From positions 3,376,916 to 3,440,915 of the forward strand of contig NC_134032.1 of NCBI RefSeq assembly GCF_964204645.1: DNA of 64,000 nucleotides, written 5' to 3'. Position numbers and translations under genes: made by a program. This document shows, in pieces, positions 8,898 through 17,977 of this stretch. Under the pieces are notes generated by a model. It searched no databases and was not told where the DNA came from. It saw only the letters and a list, made by a program, of their open reading frames with translations. The DNA is from Tubulanus polymorphus (Eukaryota > Nemertea > Palaeonemertea > Tubulaniformes > Tubulanidae). Within the stretch, counting starts at the first letter, position 1; every line of letters begins with the position of its first letter.

Positions 8898-9735
8898 AAC
8901 AGGGCATGATAAAGGAAAAAAGTGAAGAGATAGTCAGGTAGGACAATTTTACGGGAGCCAGTTCCACAGATAGTTACAAATAGTTATAGATAGTTGCAGA
9001 TAATGATTGATAGTTATTACTTGGACATTGCACGACTCAATGATCGCATGTTCATTTAGATTTTATAAAATACATGTGGTCAAAATCAGTTGATTTTCAA
9101 TGAAATTTGAACCTGATCTAATTTCAACTATCAGTGGAACTGAGTCGAGGAGTTCAGGTCACAGGCCTCCCTTACAGATACCCCTTGCAACCCTATGGCC
9201 CGATGGACAGTGCCCATGGATGGAGCCCAATAACTCATCATTTGAATGTATTTTTGCTTGTGATAAAATCAATGTTTTTGACGGGTAAAACATAATTTTC
9301 AATATTTTGTGAAAGATTTAATTTTCACAGAATATCTACGATATCAATTTTGACGCATCAAATAAATACCGTTACGTAGTTTAAACAATATCTACAATAG
9401 TAAACTTGGTTTTGAAAGTGTATCGAAGATCAGATTTGACGCATCAAAAACGTTAGAGGAACATTTTGTATGAAGAGTGAACATGCAATGTGTAATTCTC
9501 TTCTGGACAGAGAAAAAGATCGATTTCATCGGGAATAGGCCCATTTGAACATCTCAAATATTTCAGCGGAAACAATGCTATACCAAATTTCTAGTGAAAA
9601 TATCGGCGAATATACCTTATTGACTTCTTTCAAACTATAACATCATCACATTTACTTATGTCCTGAAAGGCGAATTCACTGACGGCCGGAGTAATTGGTA
9701 AATCAGGGTTTCATAGCAGAGGTCGTGCGGTCGAC
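8898..9735. other. Intergenic DNA left of the inverted-dimer element
   Basis: It contains short TAGTTA-type repeats at about 8960-9020 and ordinary-composition sequence. A short open frame at 9100-9288 shows no domain and no splice context. I see no supported gene. Confidence 0.5.
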
Positions 9736-9774
9736 ACACCACTCATCACCACAAGTAATTTTCCCCCGTAATAA
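9736..9774 (+). repeat. Left terminal inverted repeat tip of the dimer
   Basis: ACACCACTCATCACCACAAG followed by TAATTTT and then AATAAATG of the terminal gene. It matches the right tip at 18305-18343 in reverse complement; the inverted similarity continues inward through the terminal gene, so the true TIR is several hundred bases or more. Confidence 0.75.
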
Positions 9775-10101
9775 ATGGGAGATAGAAAAGCATTCTAAGC
9801 AACAATAAATAACAGAATAAAACCAACAAAAAAACAATTTGAAATAAAAAGGTTAGTCGATGTTACAAAAGAAATTGAACACAAAATATTAAAATTAGAA
9901 AAGATAAGAACTAAATATGGAGAGAAAGTAACAGCAAATTTAAGTTACTGTAATGTCAGTACAACGCGAGAATTTAAAGTATTTTTACCTGATAAATGGT
10001 TTGCATTGAGTACAGAGGAATTAAAAGATTTAGAAGGATTTAAAATAATTTACCATGGGATAAATGAAGACGGGCATCATGATTTAGAAGTTGTTGACTA
10101 A
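9775..10101 (+). pseudogene. Terminal gene A, left copy, one in-frame stop
   Basis: Same protein as the intact 108-residue gene at 17978-18304 on the opposite strand. It starts MGDRKAF at 9775 in TAATAAATG context, then meets a stop at codon 8 (CTAAGC, 9796-9798), after which it is open to 10101. Conserved blocks are RIKPTKKQFEIK, VDVTKEIEHKILKLEK, LSYCNVSTTREFKVFLPD and FKIIYH...DGHHDLE. The family is unknown. It is the outermost gene and runs inward, opposite to the other genes of this arm. Confidence 0.6.
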
Positions 10102-10198
10102 ATAATTAAGAAATAAAAAAATAAAAAAATGAAAATCAAGAATCCGAATGGACAATTCAATTGCTCCGCAAGATAGACAAAAGTAGTGAGATATTCAA

Positions 10199-10458
10199 TT
10201 AATTAAAATAAATTTTTTTTTGCTTTTTTTCTAAAATATTAATCCATTTTTTTATTGTGAATTTTGGAATTTCAGAATTTTTTTCATTTTTAATAGCACT
10301 AGTTTCAGAATTATTAAAATCATAAATTTTATTTGATTTCTTATACCAACTACACCCAATCAAAATGAATACAATTACAAATCCAGTTGCAAAATATAGA
10401 TATTTATCAAATATTCTATTATTAGACGGATTAGAAATAACAATATTTTCACCATTTT
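10199..10458 (-). pseudogene. One-helix membrane gene, left copy
   Basis: Reading leftward, the frame NGENIVISNPSNNRIFDK is followed by a strong membrane segment LYFATGFVIVFILIGCSWY and a basic/polar tail EIPKFTIKKWINILEKKQKK, ending at 10199. No ATG heads this frame; the nearest ATGs (about 10458-10470) are in another frame, so either a small indel removed the start or it is expressed by another route. The right-arm copy (16701-16990) shares this. Function unknown. Confidence 0.45.
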
Positions 10459-10490
10459 AATTAACATTTTTATTACTTATTTTTTTTCTT

Positions 10491-10607
10491 TTACAGCTTT
10501 TTATATTCCTGTGATTTAATTTCTAATTGCCGAGAGCATTCAATTTGTTTCTGAGTTCTCGGTTTTTTCTTCACAGTTAATTCTTTCACCTCTTCCACTT
10601 CTCTCAT
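10491..10607 (-). CDS. Small basic protein overlapping the neighbouring gene, left copy
   Basis: It starts at 10607 in GAATAAATG context, inside the end of the 10540-11131 gene and in another frame. The product is MREVEEVKELTVKKKPRTQK and onward, 38 residues, ending early through a one-base loss relative to the right-arm copy (44 residues, 16566-16700). The conserved basic core KKKPRTQKQIE and the start context argue for a true overlapping gene. Small basic proteins of DNA viruses often bind the packaged genome; that role is inference. Confidence 0.45.
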   Translation of the reverse strand: MREVEEVKELTVKKKPRTQKQIECSRQLEIKSQEYKKL

Positions 10608-11131
10608 TTATTCTAGAAAAATTTTTACTTTCAATATTTGAAAATGTTATAACTCCAGTTGTTAATAGCGTCATAAATCCATCTAATTGAAATGATAAAT
10701 ATCCAATCCATTTATTTAATTCGGTCATAACTAAATAATCATTTTTTAAATCGGAATATAATCTATTTTCAATAATTACATAATTTACTATAACCTTTTA
10801 CTACATTTTCTGATATCGCATCATTAATTCTAGCTATTCTCGCAGTTTCATAAATCTTAAATAATTTAATAATTTCATCTGATTTCATTGTATCTAATTC
10901 ATTATAAGTTAAATTTTTACTAATAAAACTTTTACATTTTCCAGATGCTATTATCATTTCTAATTGATGTTTGCAATAAAGATAATATTCATAATTATTG
11001 TTTGTAGTAATATCATTTAAAGCACCATTATTATCTGACGCTAATTTTGTTTCTGCTATACCTAAATCATCCAAAGTTTTTTCAATTGGAACATCACTAC
11101 TTTTAGATTTTATTTTCTTTTCACCTCCCAT
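10540..11131 (-). pseudogene. Unknown element gene (MGGEKK type), left copy, one frameshift
   Basis: It starts at 11131 (TTATATAAATGG context) with MGGEKKIKSKSSDVPIEKTL, followed by NNNYEYYLYCKHQLEMIIASGKC, then LDTMKSDEIIKLFKIYETARIARINDAISENVV. A one-base slip near 10775 moves the frame; it then continues TELNKWIGYLSFQLDGFMTLL and ends at 10540. The total is about 197 residues. The right-arm copy (16031-16633) is closely similar with different breaks, so both decay after duplication. A mild hydrophobic stretch (GFMTLLTTGVITF) is present. Family unknown. Confidence 0.55.
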
Positions 11132-11139
11132 TTATATAA

Positions 11140-11345
11140 GAAACAAATTACTTGTGTTGTTGCAACTAGAATTCAACTACAATTTAACTAGAATGTAACT
11201 AAAAATATACTAGATTAACAAGCTATTTGAAATATTGTTGTTTTTATTCATTTTGTGTTGAATTTTATTAGATTTTTGTTTCAACTACCAATAACTAGAA
11301 TTCAACTAGAATGTAACTAAAAATATACTAGATTAACAAGTTAGT
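11140..11345. promoter_or_regulatory. Repeat block with CTAGTT/AACTAG iterons, left arm
   Basis: Two copies of a unit containing AACTAGAATTCAACTAGAAT, TAACTAAAAATATACTAGATTAAC lie near 11168-11220 and 11292-11340, with an A/T-rich spacer. The core is an 11-bp step (AACTAGAATTC, AACTAGAATGT). It lies just upstream of the MGGEKK-type gene and downstream of the ATPase. The right arm has three units. It may act as promoter, origin or protein-binding site; this is inference. Confidence 0.55.
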
Positions 11346-11404
11346 TGAGTTTAAATAAATTCATATTTAAATGGGGGTTGTAATCGAAATAGAAATTTTT
11401 ATCT

Positions 11405-11960
11405 TTAATTATTTTTCAATTTATCCATATATTCATTATGTAAATCATTTGGAATTATATCATTTTCCTCAAGTGCATTTTTCATTGATTTTCTATCTTT
11501 ATTGTTGAATAATACTATAAATCTAGTGTTTTCTCTAAAATCTTTAACAATTGAATTATATTTTTGATTTAAAACCCATGTTGTTATCCCAAAATGTCTC
11601 CCAGAGAAAAATAAAATAACATAACTCACTCTCTCTAACTTTTGAAGCATGTAAATTAGCACAATCATCTATAATGAATAATGTATTTGATCCTTTATAA
11701 ATATAAATTGCTATTTTGATACAATAATCTAAATTTTCTTTAACTGTTTTAGGATTTAATACAATAAATTTATCATTTCTAGTTATATTTCTATCATAAG
11801 TTTGATTAAATTCATACGTTGGACAAAATAATACTATATTATCAAAATAGTTTTTATAAATAGTTTCTAATAAATTTGATATAAAATAAGTTTTTCCACA
11901 ATTTGTTACACCAGAAATAAACATATTATGAGGCTCAAATATAAATAATTCCTTATTCAT
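11405..11960 (-). pseudogene. FtsK/HerA-type DNA-packaging ATPase, left copy, one frameshift
   Basis: This ATPase family pumps genomes into capsids in Polintons and related viruses. It starts at 11960 (ATATAAATG context) with MNKELFIFEPHNMFISGVTNCGKTY, which shows Walker A as SGVTNCGKT at residues about 16-24. Walker B is LFIIDD (about residue 98), followed after a frameshift near 11600 by GRHFGITTWVLNQ, the sensor region, and DFRENTRFIVLF, ending DLHNEYMDKLKNN at 11405. Total length about 190 residues, typical for the short Polinton ATPase. It follows the integrase remnant with stop and start codons overlapping. The second copy is at 15115-15724. Confidence 0.88.
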
Positions 11961-12137
11961 TTATATTTTTTAAATTTACTTGATAATATCCATTCATTAA
12001 ATTTATCTAGCCATCCAACCCATTTTACTAAATCTTCTAATTTATAGACATATGGTTTTGTTGTCATTACCTTTTTTATTTTATACATTTCTCTAGTAAA
12101 ATTACGATCCTATCCTTTATCAAATATCTTTTTATGG
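11957..12137 (-). pseudogene. Integrase C-terminal remnant (tail plus chromodomain stub), left arm
   Basis: Reading leftward from 12137, the residues match the end of the full integrase at 14230-15114: FDKG, RNFTREMYKIKKV, YVYKLEDL, then directly VKWVGWLDKFNEWILSS. About 135 bp between LEDL and VKWVGW of the intact copy are missing, with a TTTAG microhomology at the joint. The catalytic domain is absent. It ends overlapping the ATPase start. Confidence 0.85.
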
Positions 12138-12202
12138 TGGTTCCAAAAAAGTGCTTCCCGAGGCGTGATCTCCGCCACGACCCGGTGCAGTGAGGGAGGG
12201 AG
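12137..12202. other. GC-rich filler at the left-arm deletion junction
   Basis: About 65 bp with composition unlike the AT-rich surroundings (for example CCCGAGGCGTGATCTCCGCC). It joins the truncated MVDSF gene to the integrase remnant, where the capsid gene and most of the integrase should be. No source recognised. Confidence 0.6.
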
Positions 12203-12548
12203 GAATTAATTTATATTTAGAATTATTAAAATGTTCATTCCAACTAACTCCACATCCTGTTGTTGCACAATAAACAGCAAAATTTAATTGGTTCTGCCAA
12301 TACTTCATATTAGATTTTAATAACCATTGTTTTTCATCTTTCAATTTTTTTAAATTAATTGAATATACATGAAATATATTTTCCATCTTTGCATTAAAAT
12401 TATTAGTTTCAGTAACATAAATATCTAAATTAATTAATGAATTTAAAACTTCATTTCTATATGAAATATTTTTATTAAAATCTATTGCAGGAATATTATA
12501 TTTAATTGATTTATTATATTGAAAAGCTTTTGGAAAACTATCTACCAT
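12203..12548 (-). pseudogene. Conserved Polinton-type protein, 3' truncated
   Basis: It starts at 12548 in ATATAAATG context: MVDSFPKAFQYNKSIKYNIPAID, then YVTETNNFN, and YWQNQLNFAVYCATTGCGVSW before it runs into the GC-rich filler near 12203. The segment NFAVYCATTGCGVS is one I recall from ORFs next to capsid genes of animal Polintons. The exact function there is unclear to me; it may be a minor virion protein. The C-terminal part is lost. It lies between the small membrane gene (12662-12997) and the place where the capsid gene has been deleted. Confidence 0.55.
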
Positions 12549-12661
12549 TTATATAATAAAACAATTAATAATTTATTAATTCTTTTTATAATTTATCCTG
12601 TTCTTCAACTGTTATATTACCATCTAAACTTATTATATAATCTAATGTATTTTTTAATTTA

Positions 12662-12997
12662 TTAATTTCTATTATATTTATTTTTTTCATTATTACTTTT
12701 TATTACTTTAATTTTGAACTTGTGCCGGTTAAATACACTTGAACTTAAACCTAAAGCTCCAATTGAGATAGCTAAAGGTGTTAATGGTGAGAATAACGCA
12801 ATAAATGTTATTACAGTACTTATTGTAACTGAACCACTAATAATAAAATAATATATAATTTTACTTTTTAAATATTTTTTCTTTTTTATCTTTAAATCAC
12901 TTTCAAATCCTAATATTTGTTTTTCCAAATATAATTTTAATTTAGTTTTATTAATATTATGAGGAATAATATCAATATTGTGAACTTTATCAACCAT
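12662..12997 (-). CDS. Membrane protein with two hydrophobic segments, 111 aa, open
   Basis: It starts at 12997 (AATTAAATG context) with MVDKVHNIDIIPHNINKTKLK, followed by a helical basic region LEKQILGFESDLKIKKKKYLK and two adjacent membrane segments, IIYYFIISGSVTISTVITFIA and LTPLAISIGALGL (residues about 48-88), and a basic tail. A truncated, frameshifted homologue is at 5507-5708 in element 1. Upstream on the same strand, the last codons of the coiled-coil gene survive at about 13005-13060, the same order as in element 1. Function unknown. Confidence 0.6.
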   Translation of the reverse strand: MVDKVHNIDIIPHNINKTKLKLYLEKQILGFESDLKIKKKKYLKSKIIYYFIISGSVTISTVITFIALFSPLTPLAISIGALGLSSSVFNRHKFKIKVIKSNNEKNKYNRN

Positions 12998-12999
12998 TT

Positions 13000-13072
13000 A
13001 ATTAGAAAATAAATTACTAATTAGTAAATTTATAAGCAACAAATAATACAATAACTGAAATAATATGATATT
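13000..13072. other. Head-to-head junction of the inverted dimer
   Basis: Reading leftward, 13060-13005 matches the end of the coiled-coil gene of element 1 (compare 5450-5500) and leads into the 12997 gene. From about 13073 rightward the sequence is the interior of the capsid gene. In the parental order these two pieces would be about 1.5 kb or more apart and in the same direction, so the fusion lies between 13060 and 13073. Confidence 0.7.
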
Positions 13073-13987
13073 TCAAGGCATTCAATCGGAAAACCATAAT
13101 AAATTAAGATCAGGAGCTAATGACGCAATAGTAACTCGTGCCTACAGATAATTTGATTGAAAAGATTTATGGAAGCAAATATAAAATTCCATTAGACTTT
13201 GAATTGATAAATAATAATGCACCTTTATATAAATATGTAATTCAAGAAGATATTATATTTGAGATAAAATTTGCTCCTGTAAATGGAATTGTATTATCTA
13301 GCGTTGTTAAAGATATGGGTTATAAATTATCGAATATATGTATAGAATATGACACAGTAACTAATGAAAATATTGCTAGCACAATTCAAACTCAATACAA
13401 TCAAGGATTTTCATTATTATATGATTATATTGATAAATTTAAAACTGTAACTATTAATGCAAATGATGAAATAATTAATGAGAACATTAACTTCCCAAGA
13501 AGATCTATTAAAGGTATATTAATATTTTTTTACCATTGCAACATATTCTAATGGCGCAATAAAGGTTGATAATTATTATAATCCTGAAATAACAAAAGTA
13601 GAAATAACTATCGAAGGAATAGCAAATAAAATATTTTGTCAAGGAATGAGAATGATAGATCAGTGGCCAGAAATTGGAAAACATTTTATGAATGAAAAAG
13701 TAAAATCATTTGAAAATTGTAATATTAATCAAATTGTTTATTATACCGGCAATAAATACGCACTATGGTTAGATTTTAGAACAACAGAGGATAATTCATT
13801 ACATGGTTCTGGGAAAAAACTACAAAATACAAAAGATGGAATACAATTATTCATGACAAAGAAAAGAGGAGACAAAAATTTCAAAATGCACATTTATGTT
13901 ATATCTGACGCACAATTAAATATTGTAAATTCACAATTAGATAGTATTCAATATTATAAATATAAAGTTAAAATTAAGGATATATAA
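13073..13987 (+). pseudogene. Major capsid protein (hexon-like, double jelly-roll), C-terminal half
   Basis: Polinton/adintovirus major capsid proteins form the hexon-like shell. The visible part starts mid-gene at the dimer junction (GIQSENHNKLRSGANDAIVT) and continues after a shift near 13135 with IEKIYGSKYKIPLDFEL, then YIDKFKTVTINA, NFPRRSIKGIL and, after a second shift near 13530, RMIDQWPEIGKHF and YALWLDFRTTEDNSLHGSG, ending at 13987. These blocks follow the order I know for the second jelly-roll of this family. About 300 residues of a usual 550-650 are present. The stop overlaps the integrase start (TATAAATG). Confidence 0.83.
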
Positions 13988-15114
13988 ATGGGTGGTAAAA
14001 AAACTCCTAATACTAAAGAACAATATTTAAGAAATTTATATTACAACCCTGAGAGTTCGGTTGCTTATTCTACTACCAAAAATATATGGCGTCAAATAAA
14101 ACAAGATAAATTAGATAAGATAATCCCACAAAATTTAGTTAAATATAAAGATATAAATGAATTTATGTTAGAACAATCAACATATACAACACATAAAAAA
14201 TTGTTAGAAAATATAAAACTCGTAAAACTATGGCAAGTTATGTAGGTCAACAGTGGCAAGGAGATTTAATTGATATGAAAAATGTTAAGAAAGATAATGA
14301 TGATTATTGGTGGATATTGAATATGATTGATATTTTTAGTCGTTATGTATGGAGCTTCCCACTTTATAGAAAAGATGCTGTACAAAAATCAAATGTTTTA
14401 AGAAAATTTCTTTCGGATGATAAACTAAAACCAGAAAAAATACAGTTTGATGATGGAAAAGAATTTGATAATTCACTTGTTCATGAGCTCTTAGATAATC
14501 ATTATATTAAATATTTTTCAACAAAATCGGATAAAAAAGCAGCAGTTGTTGAACGATTTAATAGAACATTAAGAACAAGAATGTGGAAATATTTTACAGC
14601 AAATAATACTTTTAAATGGATTGATGTTTTACCAAAATTGATAGAAGGATACAATAATTCTTATCATTCTTCTATTGGAATGAAACCTATTGATGCTAGA
14701 AAACCTGAAAATGCTGAAATTGTTTGGAAAAATTTATACGGAGCATTTCTTGTAGATGATTTTGGTGAACCTAAATTTAAAGTTGGTCAAAATATTAGAA
14801 TTTCTAAGTTTAAAAAGATATTTGATAAAGGATACGATCGAAATTTTACTAGAGAAATATATAAAATAAAAAAGGTAATAACAACAAAACCATATGTCTA
14901 TAAATTAGAAGATTTAGATGGTGAAGAAGTTGATGGCTACTTTTACGAAGAAGAATTAAGATTAACTACAGAAAATCGAGAACAAGAATATAAAATTGAA
15001 AAAGTATTAAAAACAAAAACTATTAAAAGAAAAAAATATTCTTTAGTAAAATGGGTTGGATGGCCAGATAAATTCAATGAATGGATATTATCAAGTAAAA
15101 TTAAAAATATATAA
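13988..15114 (+). pseudogene. Retroviral-like integrase with chromodomain, one frameshift
   Basis: This enzyme inserts the linear element into host DNA. It starts at 13988 (TATAAATGGG, abutting the capsid stop): MGGKKTPNTKEQYLRNLYYN, through YTTHKKL. A slip near 14220 moves it into a 294-codon frame. The DDE core has D in WQGDLIDMKN (about 14250), D in IQFDDGKEFDN (about 14450) and E in AVVERFNRTLR (about 14550). An SH3-like tail (FKVGQNIRISKFKKIF) follows, and a C-terminal chromodomain ends LVKWVGWPDKFNEWI. The layout is that of Polinton c-integrases. One frameshift is the only break seen. The ATPase follows with no gap. Confidence 0.93.
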
Positions 15115-15724
15115 ATGAATAAGGAATTATTTATATTTGAGCCTCATAATATGTTAATTTCTGGCGTAACAAATTGTGGAAAAACTTATTTTATATTAAA
15201 TTTATTATAAACTGTTTATAAAAAGTAATTTTGATAATATAGTATTATTTTGTCCACTATATGAATTTAATCAAACTTATGATAGAAAAATTACTAGAAA
15301 TAATAAATTTATTATATTAGATCCTAAAACAGTAAAAGAAAATTTAGATAATTGTATTAAAATAGCAATAGATATTTATAAAGGATCAAATACATTATTC
15401 ATTATAGATTATTGTGCAAATTTACATGATTCAAAAATTAGAGAGAGTGAGTTATGTTATTTAGCTTTTTCTGGCAGACATTTTGGGATAACAACTTGGG
15501 TTTTAAATCAAAAATTTAATTCAATTGTTAAAGACTTCAGAGAAAACATTAGATTTCTAGTTTTATTCTACAATAAAGATAGAAAATCGATGAAAAATGC
15601 ACTTGAGGAAAATGATATTATTCCACATGATTTACATAATGAATATATGGATAAGTTGAAAAATAATAAAAGATCAAAATTACTATTTAGATTACAACAC
15701 CTATTTAAATATGAATTTATTTAA
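15115..15724 (+). pseudogene. FtsK/HerA-type packaging ATPase, right copy, broken
   Basis: Near-identical to the left copy: MNKELFIFEPHNMLISGVTNCGKTY from 15115, Walker A SGVTNCGKT, then stops and a frameshift at about 15208-15235, Walker B LFIIDY (the second acidic residue changed to Tyr), GRHFGITTWVLNQ and DFRENIRFLVLF, ending at 15724 after an extra tail NKRSKLLFRLQH. It starts right after the integrase stop. Different damage from the left copy shows that the arms have diverged since the dimer arose. Confidence 0.88.
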
Positions 15725-16022
15725 ATTCAACTGGCTTGTTAATCTAGTTGAATTCTAGTAACATTCTAGTTGAATTCTAGTTATTGGTATTTGAAACAAA
15801 AATCAAATAAAATTCAACAATATTTTAACTAGCTTGTTAATCTAGTATATTTTTAGTTACATTCTAGTTGAATTCTAGTTATTAGTAGTTGAAACAAAAA
15901 TCAAATAAAATTCAACAAGAAATAAATAAAAACAACAATATTTCAGCTAGCTTCTTAATCTAGTTGAATTCTAGTTACATTCTAGTTAAATTCTAGTTGC
16001 AACATCACAACTAATTTTTTTG
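15725..16022. promoter_or_regulatory. Three-unit repeat block with CTAGTT iterons, right arm
   Basis: Three units of about 110-120 bp contain an 11-bp stepped series: ATTCTAGTTGA, ATTCTAGTTAC, ATTCTAGTTAA, ATTCTAGTTGC (clearest at 15960-16003; others near 15745-15785 and 15838-15885). Spacers repeat GAAACAAAAATCAAATAAAA. It lies immediately upstream of the gene starting at 16031, and is the inverse of the left-arm block. The 11-bp phase places sites on one DNA face, typical of protein-bound iterons; no function is shown. Confidence 0.6.
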
Positions 16023-16030
16023 TTATATAA

Positions 16031-16633
16031 ATGAGAGGTGAAAAGAAAATAAAATCTAAAAATGGTGATGTTCCAATTGAAAAAACTTTAGATGAACTTT
16101 AGACAGAAAACAAATTAATTCCAGATGATGGTGCTTTAAATAATGTTACAACAAATAATAATTATGAATATTATCTTTATTGTAAACATCAATTAGAAAT
16201 ATTAATAGCATCTGGAAAATGTAAAAATTTTATCGGTAAAAATTTAACTTAAAATGAATTAGATACAATGAAATCAGATGAAATTATTAGATTATTTAAG
16301 ATTTATGAAACCGCGAGAACCGCTAGAATTAATGACGCGATATCAGAAAATGTAGTAGAAGGTTATAGTAAATTATGTAATTATATACTACCAATTGAAG
16401 ATGAAAATAGATTATATTCCGATTTAAAAAATGATTATTTAGTTATGACTGAATTAAATAAATGGATTGGATATTTATCATTTCAATTAGGTGGATTTAT
16501 GACATTATTATCAACTGGGGTTATAACATTTTCAAATATTGAAAGTAAAAATATTTCTATAATAAATGAACAAGGTGGAAGAAGTGAAGGAATTAACAGT
16601 GAAGAAAAAACCGAGAACTCAGAAACAAATTGA
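16031..16633 (+). pseudogene. Unknown element gene (MGGEKK type), right copy, two stops
   Basis: It starts at 16031 (TTATATAAATG) with MRGEKKIKSKNGDVPIEKTL. Stops occur near 16100 and 16250, after which 121 codons are open from 16268: MKSDEIIRLFKIYETARTAR, LNKWIGYLSFQLGGFMTLL, ending EEKTENSETN at 16633. It matches the left copy along its length. Unknown family. The basic overlapping gene begins inside its 3' end. Confidence 0.55.
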
Positions 16634-16700
16634 ATGGTCTCGGCAATTGGGAATTAAATCAAAAGAATATAAAAAAGCTGTAAAAGAAAAAAATAAGTAA
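16566..16700 (+). CDS. Small basic protein overlapping the previous gene, right copy, 44 aa
   Basis: The ATG at 16566 lies in TATAATAAATG context within the preceding gene, in a different frame. The product begins MNKVEEVKELTVKKKPRTQK, continues QIEWSRQLGIKSKEY and ends KKAVKEKNK: a quarter or more of residues are Lys/Arg. The left-arm counterpart (10491-10607) keeps the same frame, sequence and start context. Possible genome-condensing or core-type protein; inference only. Confidence 0.5.
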   Translation: MNKVEEVKELTVKKKPRTQKQIEWSRQLGIKSKEYKKAVKEKNK

Positions 16701-16990
16701 TAAAAATGTTAATAAAAATGGTGAAAATATTGTTATTTATACTCCTTCTAATGATAGAATATTTGATAAATGTCTATATTTTACAGTTGGATTTGTAATT
16801 GTATTCATTTTGATTGGGCGTAAAATCAAATAAAATTCATGATATTAATAATTCTGAAACAACTGCTATCAAAAATGAAAATACTTCTGAAATTCCAAAA
16901 TTGATAATAAAAAAATGGATTAATATTTTAGAAAAAAAAAAAAAAAAAATAATTGAATATCTCACTACTTTTGTCTATCTATGCGGAGCA
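16701..16990 (+). pseudogene. One-helix membrane gene, right copy, frameshifted
   Basis: The frame NGENIVIYTPSNDRIFDKC, then LYFTVGFVIVFILIG, ends prematurely near 16830; the tail (NENTSEIPKLIIKKWINILE) continues in another frame (about 16865-16935). A few codons present in the left copy around the end of the helix are deleted here. No ATG is in frame at the expected start, as in the left copy. Confidence 0.45.
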
Positions 16991-17008
16991 ATTAAATTGT
17001 CGAGATAA

Positions 17009-17971
17009 GTCATTTCGGATTCTAGATATTCACTATTTTTATTAATCTATTTTGTTTTTTAATTTGAAGTTTTTACTTGAATATTGTATTACAGTCGTTT
17101 CTTATTATTAGTTTTTTCTTAAATTGAAAGATAGTATCACTGGGCGTGATGCTAAATGAATATTTGAATTTGAATTTGAATTTGTTAATCAATTAACATG
17201 GTAATTGATTACTAATTTGATTAAAAATTATATCATAATTAAGTTAAAAATCCATAATTCATTTATCAGTTTTCATTCCTATATTCTTTTCATTCAGAAT
17301 AATTTATAATTTCAAATTTCACATATTTCTTTAGTAAACACCATACCAGCAACATTTACTTAGGTGTTTTAGCTAAGTATATAAGGCAATTCATTCAACC
17401 ACTGGAGTGCCGCCGGGCTTGGCTTGCAGGGGCATTTCGAAAATGCACCTTTGTCCACCCTCCGTGGTTCTCCTTCAGTTTCGACTTTCGATCCTCCTTT
17501 CGGGGGTAAGGGGTTGATAGGATATGCATTAGGCGCCTTTAATATAATGTGTTTCCTGTCAACCATTGAAGGAGAATTGGTGAGGTGTGGGTCACAGGGG
17601 TGTAAGTAGAAATGCTTGGGGATAGGTATCTCGTGGCGCCTCTCAATAACGGGATGCTTATCCCCTAAAAACTCTGCGAGTCAAGTCGGGTGGTTTTGCT
17701 AAAACTTACCTTAAAAACATTGAAATATTCCTTTTAATCACGAGAAAGAATGTATCCTCCTGTCCTGTATGTGGGTTGTATGTACTGCGTGCTTATTATA
17801 TAACTGCTAGCTATCCAATATAACAACAACGTTGAATTGCAACACCTGTTTGATCGATCAATATTCAAATGAAGCACTATCTTATGATAACATGTAACAG
17901 ATGTTTGGCTGTATGATTGTAGTTGTTTGTAAAACGACTCAGGTCATTTTTAGATATTCATTATTTTTATT
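17009..17971. mobile_element. Unidentified insertion in the right arm, flanked by direct repeats
   Basis: The left arm has no counterpart of about 930 bp found here. The insert is bordered by imperfect direct repeats TAGATATTCACTATTTTTAT (17023-17042) and TAGATATTCATTATTTTTAT (17951-17970), each preceded by GTCATTT. It has ordinary GC content in the middle (17400-17650), a GAATTT microsatellite near 17165-17190 and no convincing ORF. Long imperfect flanking repeats suggest a retroposed sequence. Family not recognised. Confidence 0.55.
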
Positions 17972-17977
17972 TTTTAT

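Noticed and set aside
8575-8925. Several overlapping repeat-protein ORFs on both strands
   Set aside because: They are produced by a stop-free 33-bp minisatellite unit; open frames occur on both strands and no start or splice context supports one.
9100-9288. 62-codon open frame
   Set aside because: No domain, no conserved partner and no promoter or splice context.
17369-17609. Overlapping ORFs in the middle of the unidentified insertion
   Set aside because: Opposite-strand frames of equal length and no motif; more likely structure of a noncoding repeat.
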